Of a stretch of 26,621 bases of DNA, positions 16,808 through 21,029 are shown piece after piece. This DNA is from DATJFX01 sp035495465. GTDB lineage: Bacteria; Patescibacteriota; Doudnabacteria; UBA920; O2-02-FULL-48-8. The notes below the pieces were generated by a model that saw only the letters and a list, made by a program, of their open reading frames with translations, did no database searches and had not been told where the DNA came from. Within the stretch, counting starts at the first letter, position 1. Every line of letters begins with the position of its first letter. The DNA lies in NCBI GenBank assembly GCA_035495465.1, contig DATJFX010000008.1, positions 1 to 26,621 on the forward strand, given 5' to 3'. The translations under genes were made by a program, and so were the position numbers.

Positions 16808-16820
16808 ATTTCTTATATTT

Positions 16821-16922
16821 AGGCGAAGGCAGTTGCTTGGAGGAGATTTGCGAGGCCCTTCCAATGGCCGAGCACATAGTCCGCCCGAAGCGGACGTCTC
16901 CGAGAAGCAGCTGCCTTCGCCT
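16821..16922 (+). ncRNA. Putative structured RNA, copy 1 (four-helix fold)
   Basis: P1 is 18 bp (16821-16838 with 16905-16922). Inside are P2 (GGAG with CTCC at 16898-16901), P3 (16850-16873: GC, tandem GA, GGCC, loop CTTCCAAT, GGCC, GA, GC) and P4 (TCCGC 16880-16884 with GCGGA 16890-16894). Copy 2 at 20168-20268 folds identically with about eight compensatory pair changes. The tandem GA/GA pairs and one T-G wobble in P1 fit a plus-strand RNA; on the minus strand they become U-C and C-A mismatches. I do not recognise the family. No convincing plus-strand promoter was found. Confidence 0.7.
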
Positions 16923-16925
16923 TTT

Positions 16926-16996
16926 CTCTCAACTGTCGGCGAACAGGAGATTCAATCATTTTTTTCAAAATTATTGAATTCGCCGACAGATGAGAG
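16926..16996. repeat. Long hairpin directly 3' of structured RNA copy 1
   Basis: CTCTCA and CTGTCGGCGAA (16926-16943) pair with TTCGCCGACAG and TGAGAG (16979-16996): 17 bp with one mismatch. Inside, ATTCAAT pairs with ATTGAAT around an A/T-rich loop. Copy 2 also has a long-range stem in the same place, so this may be a 3' domain of the RNA. Confidence 0.5.
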
Positions 16997-17027
16997 AGCG
17001 GGAATGACAGTTGCTGTCACTCCCGCT
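16997..17027 (-). terminator. Stem-loop at the 3' end of the small-gene cluster
   Basis: AGCGGGA and TGACAG pair with CTGTCA and TCCCGCT. On the minus strand the one odd position is a G-T wobble, making a continuous 14-bp helix with a 3-base loop. It contains the stop codon of the 17017-17268 gene. There is no T tract, so it may be a processing or REP-like element instead of a true terminator. Confidence 0.5.
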
Positions 17028-17268
17028 TATGAAACGCCGCGACGTTATTTACGTTTTGGCGTTCTTGGGCAGGGGCCTGATGGGCCCTTTCTTCTGCCCG
17101 TAACCGGCGCTGATGCCGGCGAATTTGGCGCCGATAGCTCAACACAATTGGCACACCCATCGCCAGCCCAAAGAGAACAGTGGCACTCGCCTCCAATGTC
17201 TTCTGAGGGCTCATATAGAACCCCAAGCACCAGAGGAGGGCGACAACCAAGGTCAGCCATGATTTCAT
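17017..17268 (-). CDS. Small membrane protein of unknown function (cluster gene 11)
   Basis: 83 aa from an ATG at 17268 that overlaps the upstream stop as ATGA; a much longer open frame to 17460 is a shadow of that upstream gene. Two hydrophobic segments (about 3-18 and 28-45), then a strongly basic, Arg/Gln/Ala-rich tail (YRRQIRRHQRRLRAEERAHQ), suggesting a small inner-membrane protein with a charged cytoplasmic helix. No family recognised. It is the last gene of the minus-strand cluster and is translationally coupled to the gene before it. GC content is visibly higher than in the flanking housekeeping genes. Confidence 0.6.
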   Translation of the reverse strand: MKSWLTLVVALLWCLGFYMSPQKTLEASATVLFGLAMGVPIVLSYRRQIRRHQRRLRAEERAHQAPAQERQNVNNVAAFHKRE

Positions 17269-17471
17269 GCCACTCCCCTGTGGATGGCTGTGAACACCGC
17301 CCAGATGACGCCTCCGCCGAAAATCATGGCGGTGACGCAAACCTGCCAGATGAGTTCGTCCAGGTTTTCGGACAGCCACTTGGCGGCCGGCCCGTCCTTG
17401 AGACGGATCACGACCGCGAACTTGCTTGACTCGATCTTTTTTTCCACCACGGGCGTCCAAACTACGGTCAT
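17265..17471 (-). CDS. Small single-span membrane protein of unknown function (cluster gene 10)
   Basis: 68 aa. The N-terminal half is polar (TVVWTPVVEKKIESSKFAVV, then RLKDGPAAKWL) and the C-terminal half is one hydrophobic helix (about 44-62, ICQVCVTAMIF-like) ending IHRGVA. The ATG is preceded by GAGGTGA and, further 5', by the hairpin GCC-GAAA-GGC (17493-17502), the leader arrangement shared by most genes in this cluster. Downstream overlap ATGA with the next gene implies co-translation. No recognised family; the start is well supported by the ribosome site. Confidence 0.6.
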   Translation of the reverse strand: MTVVWTPVVEKKIESSKFAVVIRLKDGPAAKWLSENLDELIWQVCVTAMIFGGGVIWAVFTAIHRGVA

Positions 17472-17597
17472 AATATCACCTCATTCACCCTCGCCTTTCG
17501 GCTGGGCGATACACGAGTTGACGACGACTATATCCGACTTGCCCGTCTCTTAACTCGAACCCTAACATTATGTAAACATTTGTTCAAGCTAACAGAC

Positions 17598-17631
17598 GGG
17601 AGGAGGACAACTTCTTGCAAGTCATCCTCCC
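17598..17631 (-). terminator. Stem-loop after cluster gene 9
   Basis: GGGAGGA pairs with TCCTCCC as the outer stem of a 34-nt inverted repeat lying 8 bases after the stop of the 17639 gene. No T run follows on the minus strand, so termination is uncertain; it may separate two transcription or stability units. The stretch from here to 17471 holds an A/T-rich segment and no gene. Confidence 0.45.
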
Positions 17632-17638
17632 TATCTTT

Positions 17639-17887
17639 TCATTGTGCTCCTCCTTGTGAAGCATGCTCTGGTTTCTTGCCCGTGATCCGCAACGTGGGAC
17701 CTTTCGGTCCGATCATCATCACGCGCGCTTCTCCGCGCCGCAGAAACTGGATCGCGAGCGTGTCGGGATAGGGATATCCCAGATCTTCGACGATCCGATC
17801 CCGGATCTGCTCCTTCGACTCCGAACCGTTGATGATGGCCAGGACCCGATCTTGCACGATTGCGACGGAGAGATCTCTGTACTTCAT
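17639..17887 (-). CDS. Small soluble protein of unknown function (cluster gene 9)
   Basis: 82 aa with mixed alpha/beta character and no membrane segment. It begins MKYRDLSVAIVQDRVLAIIN, continues through ESKEQIRDRIVEDLGYPYP and ends with a basic stretch and Gly-Gly-Ala-Gln. The ATG overlaps the stop of the preceding gene (ATGA) and a GGAGG-type site lies just 5', so it is coupled to cluster gene 8. I do not recognise a family. A reading frame overlapping it on the same strand (17631-17933) is rejected as a shadow because it is Arg-rich and lacks a ribosome site. Confidence 0.6.
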   Translation of the reverse strand: MKYRDLSVAIVQDRVLAIINGSESKEQIRDRIVEDLGYPYPDTLAIQFLRRGEARVMMIGPKGPTLRITGKKPEHASQGGAQ

Positions 17888-18075
17888 TTTTCCTCCAGGA
17901 TGGCGAGTTCCTGACGAAACTCCTCACACACATAGATTAGAATCCCGAGTTCGTCCGCCTGCTGTTCCACCGTGAGCAGATCGGAATGACCCAACTTCTC
18001 GATGGCCAGCTGCAACGCCGCGATCTTCCTCTTGAGCAATGCTTTCCTGTATTCTCGCCTTTTTCTTCCAAACAT
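17884..18075 (-). CDS. Small helical protein of unknown function (cluster gene 8)
   Basis: 63 aa, almost entirely amphipathic helix with heptad-like spacing: a basic N-terminus (MFGRKRREYRKALLKRK), then IAALQLAIEKLG, and a C-terminal helix ending LAILEEK. Probably a coiled-coil or oligomerising protein; no family recognised. The ATG has a strong GGAGGTGA site, and immediately 5' of it lies the hairpin GCC-GAAA-GGC (18087-18096). The stop overlaps the next start as ATGA. Confidence 0.6.
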   Translation of the reverse strand: MFGRKRREYRKALLKRKIAALQLAIEKLGHSDLLTVEQQADELGILIYVCEEFRQELAILEEK

Positions 18076-18110
18076 TCTTCACCTCCGCCTTTCGGCTGAA
18101 AAAAAGAACT

Positions 18111-18401
18111 TCACTTGGCGCAGTCAGGAATTGAGCCGCCGTCTTCGTAACGGCGTTCAATCTCACTGGCACAGATCCCAAATGGAATCAGAATTTCTTG
18201 GACCTTATCCAGATCCAGGAAACCTGAAGCCTTGGCTTGCTCGCGCAGAGCCTGAGTGGCATGGTCAGCGCGATCTGAATTGCGCTGTCTCGCCTGGCTA
18301 AACACGCGATCCCGCGATCCGCTACGCTGGACCAGCAGGATTAATATCATCAAGGTCCCCAATCCGAGGACCGCCAGGATCTTTCTTCTATTTTCACTCA
18401 T
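18111..18401 (-). CDS. Small membrane-anchored protein of unknown function (cluster gene 7)
   Basis: 96 aa. A basic start (MSENRRK) leads into a hydrophobic segment (about 8-25) that resembles a signal anchor, then a charged helical region rich in Arg, Gln and Asp, and a C-terminal part with two Cys (GICASEIERRYEDGGSIPDC) that could form a disulfide outside the cytoplasm. No family recognised. The ribosome site GGAGG is embedded in a GATC-flanked inverted repeat just 5' of the ATG. It follows the 65-bp repeat element R1, which separates it from the lipoprotein-like gene. Confidence 0.6.
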   Translation of the reverse strand: MSENRRKILAVLGLGTLMILILLVQRSGSRDRVFSQARQRNSDRADHATQALREQAKASGFLDLDKVQEILIPFGICASEIERRYEDGGSIPDCAK

Positions 18402-18431
18402 CGATCCTCCGATCGAGTTTAAGGGAACATT

Positions 18432-18529
18432 CCCTTCCTAAATATTCTATCCTTAGAAAACTTAGGAAGGGAGGGAGTTTTAAGGGTTTACCAATCAAGG
18501 TGTCCAATAAAACTCTCCATCTTCTACTT
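18432..18529 (-). repeat. Intergenic repeat element R1 (hairpin plus 65-bp near-identical block)
   Basis: 18465-18529 is identical to 19367-19431 except for one base. On the minus strand a GGAG-GTTTTA segment can pair with TAAAACTCC within the block. Next to it CCCTTCCTAA (18432-18441) pairs with TTAGGAAGGG (18462-18471). The element begins 7 bases after the stop of the lipoprotein-like gene and precedes cluster gene 7. Confidence 0.8.
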
Positions 18530-18536
18530 ACTCCTC

Positions 18537-18803
18537 CTACTTCTTCCAATCCTTGCACCCACCCGGCACGACCGCCATAGAGGTTCCCTGATAGATCATG
18601 CTGGTGTAGATCAGGTTCCCCGAAAGCATGTCACAGGTGGCGACAATCGACCCAGTGCCCATGGTCGGAACCTCGTATCTATAGACCTTGGGCGCCGACT
18701 GCTCGACATACGCTTGTGTGTCGGTCGGCGCAGTACTGCAGGCCGACGTTAATCCAAGACATATTGCGATGCCACTAACCTTTTTCCAATTCCAACGGAA
18801 CAT
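18537..18803 (-). CDS. Small putative lipoprotein (cluster gene 6)
   Basis: 88 aa. The N-terminus is basic (MFRWNWKKVSG), then hydrophobic (IAICLGLTSACS), with LTSAC forming an acceptable lipobox (Cys21 as the lipidated residue). The mature part is short and rich in Thr, Tyr, Val and Met, with two more cysteines (VATCDML and PGGCKDW) that may form a disulfide. Likely exported and membrane-tethered; no family recognised. The ATG is preceded by GGAGGTGA and directly 5' by the hairpin GCGC-GGAA-GCGC (18815-18826). Immediately followed by repeat R1. Confidence 0.65.
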   Translation of the reverse strand: MFRWNWKKVSGIAICLGLTSACSTAPTDTQAYVEQSAPKVYRYEVPTMGTGSIVATCDMLSGNLIYTSMIYQGTSMAVVPGGCKDWKK

Positions 18804-18843
18804 CTCTCACCTCCGCGCTTCCGCGCTGGAAAAAGCAGAAAAT

Positions 18844-19029
18844 CTACTGAAAGAACCGCATGAACCAGCTGGAGATCGCTCCCCATTTGGCCCACACAAT
18901 CGCCGAGACGAACCCCAGCATTCCGAGGTTCATCATCACGCCCACAGCAAGGACGAATGACTGAGTGTCCTCACGCAGATACTTCTGCAACGGGCTCAAT
19001 CCCGTTTCGTTCGGATCAGGGATGTGCAT
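18844..19029 (-). CDS. Small single-span membrane protein (cluster gene 5)
   Basis: 61 aa from the ATG at 19029; ATG at 19032 and TTG at 19035 are also in frame, but only 19029 lies a normal 6 bases from the AAGGAG site. The N-terminal half is polar (MHIPDPNETGLSPLQKYLRE) and the C-terminal half is a long hydrophobic helix (about 27-58) ending WFMRFFQ. No family recognised. The hairpin GCGCC-TA-GGCGC lies just 5' of the ribosome site. It lies between two other small membrane protein genes and is likely cotranscribed with them. Confidence 0.6.
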   Translation of the reverse strand: MHIPDPNETGLSPLQKYLREDTQSFVLAVGVMMNLGMLGFVSAIVWAKWGAISSWFMRFFQ

Positions 19030-19065
19030 CATCAACTCCTTGCGCCTAGGCGCTGGAAAAGGAAA

Positions 19066-19299
19066 TTAGTGCCTGCCGCGGCCACCGGGCCAGAGTGGCC
19101 CGAGCATCCGTCGGAAGGCATAGATGACGATCCCCAGCAACAACGCCGGGCCGATGATCGACGAGACAAAGTTCTCGATCTTACTGAGAACCATGTAACG
19201 GAAATCCTCGGACAGAACCATCATCGCCACGAGGACGATGAGGACCGTGCGTAGTGCCCGCTGCGGCGAACCGAAGAAAAACTCAATCCAAGCCTGCAT
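19066..19299 (-). CDS. Small two-span membrane protein (cluster gene 4)
   Basis: 77 aa with two hydrophobic helices (about 15-30, and 45-62 around IIGPALLLGIVIYAF) separated by a short polar loop, and a basic Gly/Arg-rich C-terminus (RRMLGPLWPGGRGRH). The ATG follows a strong AAGGAGG ribosome site. It differs from most cluster members in having repeat R2 a little further upstream instead of a compact hairpin against the ribosome site. No recognised family; holin-like or pore-like small proteins have similar topology, but nothing else supports that. Confidence 0.6.
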   Translation of the reverse strand: MQAWIEFFFGSPQRALRTVLIVLVAMMVLSEDFRYMVLSKIENFVSSIIGPALLLGIVIYAFRRMLGPLWPGGRGRH

Positions 19300-19332
19300 G
19301 AGGCCTCCTTAGGTATATCAGGGAAACCATTT

Positions 19333-19431
19333 CCCTTCCGATAAGATCTAAATTTTAAATCTCATTGGAAGGGAGGGAGTTTTAAGGATTTACCAATCAA
19401 GGTGTCCAATAAAACTCTCCATCTTCTACTT
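19333..19431 (-). repeat. Intergenic repeat element R2
   Basis: The 65-bp block 19367-19431 matches R1 except for one base and runs right up to the stop codon of the 19431 gene. CCCTTCC (19333-19339) pairs with GGAAGGG (19367-19373) as in R1. The distal part of this hairpin differs completely in sequence from R1 yet still pairs (ATGAGAT with ATCTTAT on the minus strand, including a G-T wobble). Confidence 0.8.
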
Positions 19432-19625
19432 TACTTCCTCCTGGTAATCTCTCTTGCTCTTGGCGGTGGCACCACGAACTCCACTTCGAGACCGAGTCCA
19501 GTGGCGTGGCTGACAATCAGCTTGCCGATCGCCTCATCGGATGTACGACCAGCCTCCCACTTGCCCTTTTGATTTGCCAAGCAGGCATGCCAGTCATCTG
19601 AGCGCTTGGTCACAACGATTTTCAT
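19431..19625 (-). CDS. Small soluble protein of unknown function, HicB-like look (cluster gene 3)
   Basis: 64 aa. It begins MKIVVTKRSDDWHACLANQ, a beta-rich start, followed by GKWEAGRTSDEAIGKLIVSH, which resembles the HicB/UPF0150 pattern of a strand followed by an E/D-A-I-G-x-L helix. It ends basic (REITRRK). There is no HicA-like partner next to it, so a toxin-antitoxin role is not supported. GGAGGTG precedes the ATG and the hairpin CCAA-CAC-TTGG lies directly 5'. The stop codon touches repeat R2. Confidence 0.6.
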   Translation of the reverse strand: MKIVVTKRSDDWHACLANQKGKWEAGRTSDEAIGKLIVSHATGLGLEVEFVVPPPRAREITRRK

Positions 19626-19653
19626 CTTACACCTCCGCCAAGTGTTGGAACTC

Positions 19654-19791
19654 TTACTTCTGGAAAATGCTTCGGCACTCGTAGAATGCCTTCCAGCATT
19701 CCTTGCCGATCCAGGCGGACACCGGGTTCCGTGGGCGAAAAATCATCAACCACACCATAACCCCGATAAACACGATCTGGAAATAAGCCAT
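19654..19791 (-). CDS. Very small single-span membrane protein (cluster gene 2)
   Basis: 45 aa. The ATG at 19791 follows GAGGTGA at good distance, and the hairpin GCCCA-A-TGGGC lies right before it, exactly as for its neighbours; that arrangement is the main reason to call so short a gene. The first 19 residues form a hydrophobic helix (AYFQIVFIGVMVWLMIF), then a basic, Trp- and Cys-containing tail (RPRNPVSAWIGKECW onward) ending SIFQK. No family recognised. It fills what would otherwise be a gap between cluster genes 1 and 3. Confidence 0.55.
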   Translation of the reverse strand: MAYFQIVFIGVMVWLMIFRPRNPVSAWIGKECWKAFYECRSIFQK

Positions 19792-19828
19792 CTTTCACCT
19801 CTTGCCCATTGGGCTGAAAACGAACTTG

Positions 19829-20023
19829 TTACTTCGCCAACTTGTCGAGAGTCCGGGAGTCGATCTCGATGGGCTGAATCCAGATCTCACGTCTGACCCC
19901 GGCCGCTTTGTGAAGCTGCTGGGTAGTCGGCAGAAGCGCCTCGGCGACGTCTTGATGCAGGTACACGGTCGAGCTCGCCAACTCTTGAAGATTGTTGGCA
20001 TAAACCATAACGTAACCTTTCAT
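19829..20023 (-). CDS. Small soluble protein of unknown function (cluster gene 1)
   Basis: 64 aa from the ATG at 20023; a TTG at 20053 adds ten residues but lies across the leader hairpin. It starts MKGYVMVYANNLQEL, continues with an amphipathic helix and ends IEIDSRTLDKLAK; no membrane segment. The ribosome site AAGGAG is 5' of the ATG, preceded by the hairpin GGAAGCAA/TTGCTTCC (about 20046-20062). It is the first gene of the minus-strand cluster; about 450 bases upstream lies a near-consensus promoter. No family recognised. Confidence 0.6.
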   Translation of the reverse strand: MKGYVMVYANNLQELASSTVYLHQDVAEALLPTTQQLHKAAGVRREIWIQPIEIDSRTLDKLAK

Positions 20024-20069
20024 GACTATCTCCTTGAAAACTGTGGGAAGCAACTTGCTTCCACAACCC

Positions 20070-20099
20070 TGAACACTTAGGTAAACTTTAGAGCAACAA
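20070..20099. promoter_or_regulatory. Conserved 30-bp upstream motif, copy B
   Basis: 24 of 30 bases match 23552-23581, including TGAACA at one end, AACTTTAGA in the middle and AACAA at the other end. Both copies lie upstream of the first gene of a minus-strand unit of GC-rich orphan genes. It could be an operator or a promoter for either strand; weak plus-strand hexamers TTAGGT-17-TATTTC overlap it. Confidence 0.45.
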
Positions 20100-20167
20100 T
20101 ATTTCTCTGTGTTACAACATTAAGTATTCAGAATAGTAGAAACAATTTTTCACTTTCTCTTCTCTTT

Positions 20168-20268
20168 AGGTGAGGCCTGCTGCTTCGAAGAGAATTGCGA
20201 GGACCTTCCAATGTCCGAGCTCTTAGTCGCCCTCAGGCGACGTCTCTGAGAAGCAGCAGGCCGAACCT
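20168..20268 (+). ncRNA. Putative structured RNA, copy 2 (four-helix fold)
   Basis: Same fold as copy 1. P1 is 20168-20185 with 20251-20268 (here with a tandem GA/GA internal pair), P2 is AGAG (20189-20192) with CTCT (20244-20247), P3 is 20197-20220 with the identical CTTCCAAT loop, and P4 is TCGCC/GGCGA (20227-20240). Many paired bases differ from copy 1 but pairing is kept. It lies in the gap upstream of cluster gene 1, on the strand opposite to the cluster genes. A CCTTTTCC stretch follows, as in copy 1. Confidence 0.7.
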
Positions 20269-20273
20269 TTTCC

Positions 20274-20361
20274 TTCCACAATTCTGGAAGCTTATCCAAC
20301 TGCTGGGGCGCAATTATATAATTTCGCCGCTTAGTCGGACAACCCTCCCAGAACTCTGGAA
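20274..20361. repeat. Long-range stem 3' of structured RNA copy 2
   Basis: TTCC and TTCTGG (20274-20287) pair with CCAGAA and GGAA (20348-20361). Inside is a near-palindrome built on GGCG and AATT (about 20308-20331). It is placed like the long hairpin after copy 1. Further along, TAGCTCC/GGAGCTA (20368-20387) makes another hairpin without a T tract. The stretch 20388-20470 holds a hairpin CCTATTCG/CGAATGGG on the minus strand and no gene. Confidence 0.4.
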
Positions 20362-20472
20362 ACAAAATAGCTCCCTTTCAGGAGCTATAGGTAAAATGTA
20401 TGTGAAATTTGCTACGTGCCCATTCGGTCCTGAACGAATAGGTACGACTATTCATTTTTTAAACAACTCATA

Positions 20473-20501
20473 AGTATACTCCTAAAAACCGATCTTGTCA
20501 A
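20473..20501 (-). promoter_or_regulatory. Near-consensus promoter upstream of the small-gene cluster
   Basis: Minus strand TTGACA (20496-20501), exactly 17 bases, TATACT (20473-20478). A transcript would run through the complement of structured RNA copy 2 and into cluster gene 1, making a leader of about 440 nt. Confidence 0.7.
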
Positions 20502-20512
20502 TAGATAACCCA

Positions 20513-20540
20513 AAAAAGAGGCTTAGGTTAGCCTCTTTTT
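20513..20540. terminator. Bidirectional intrinsic terminator
   Basis: AAAAAGAGGCT and AGCCTCTTTTT form an 11-bp stem with a 6-base loop and A/T tracts on both sides. On the minus strand it ends the GxxExxY/groESL region, 30 bases after the GxxExxY stop. Confidence 0.85.
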
Positions 20541-20570
20541 GCCGCTAATATACACGAATACTGAACGAAT

Positions 20571-20978
20571 TTACACTAATTTGAAAGGTTTTCGATTATT
20601 GGTAAAAATAACTCTTTTTACCATAAGTTGAGAAGAAGCAAAATTTATTAGATAAGCTAGCTCGTATTCACTATTTCGTAAATAATCATAAAGACGTTTC
20701 AGCTCCTCATTTGATACAAATTTTTCAGCCTTTAGCTCAACTATAATTTTATCGTCAACAATAAAGTCAGGCCGATAAAGCCCGACTTTTTGTCCATCTT
20801 TTGGAGAATAAATATTTACACTTGGCTCTTTTACGAACTGAATTTTACGACGCCCGAATTCTTGAACCAACGCAGTTTGATATAATTTTTCTTTATGCCC
20901 CGGACCGAAATCTTTCCGCACTTCAATAGCCGCCCCATGAATCAAATACGATAATTCCTTATGTAATAATTCAGCCAT
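20571..20978 (-). CDS. GxxExxY family protein (PD-(D/E)XK nuclease-like fold)
   Basis: 135 aa. It contains the family's naming motif in GPGHKEKLYQTAL (here G-H-K-E-K-L-Y, about residues 27-33), preceded by the usual helix HKELSYLIHGAAIEVRKDFG. Then come YRPDFIVDDKIIVELKAEK, with Asp, Glu and Lys placed as in PD-(D/E)XK enzymes, and a C-terminal INFASSQLMVKRVIF typical of the family. The biological role of the family is not established. It lies between groEL (51-base gap) and a bidirectional terminator, on the same strand as groEL, so it may be transcribed with it. Confidence 0.88.
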   Translation of the reverse strand: MAELLHKELSYLIHGAAIEVRKDFGPGHKEKLYQTALVQEFGRRKIQFVKEPSVNIYSPKDGQKVGLYRPDFIVDDKIIVELKAEKFVSNEELKRLYDYLRNSEYELAYLINFASSQLMVKRVIFTNNRKPFKLV

Positions 20979-21029
20979 CCAAGTTCGTGTTCGTGTCTAT
21001 TAGTTTAATATTAGTGTCGATTCGCGGCC

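Noticed and set aside
16821..16922. Reading the structured RNA on the minus strand as a leader element of the cluster
   Set aside because: The tandem GA pairs would become UC mismatches and the P1 wobble a CA mismatch; and copy 1 lies downstream of all cluster genes. Not fully excluded for copy 2, which has a minus-strand promoter.
16833..17429. 198-codon plus-strand open frame over the structured RNA and cluster genes 10-11
   Set aside because: No ribosome site, Ser/Pro/Arg-rich composition typical of antisense frames in GC-rich DNA, and it runs through structured RNA and two better-supported minus-strand genes.
17017..17460. 147-codon reading of the frame containing cluster gene 11
   Set aside because: The first 64 codons overlap gene 10 and are low-complexity Arg/Gly/His; the internal ATG at 17268 forms an ATGA coupling with the upstream stop.
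18432..19441. CRISPR array
   Set aside because: Only two copies, about 900 bases apart, separated by genes and not by short spacers; no cas genes.
19431..19625. HicB-type antitoxin of a toxin-antitoxin pair
   Set aside because: The resemblance is limited to a short pattern and no HicA-like gene is adjacent.
16821..20268. Direct repeats marking the ends of a transposon
   Set aside because: The copies differ at many positions in a compensatory way, there is no transposase or integrase in between, and no target-site duplication could be found by eye.
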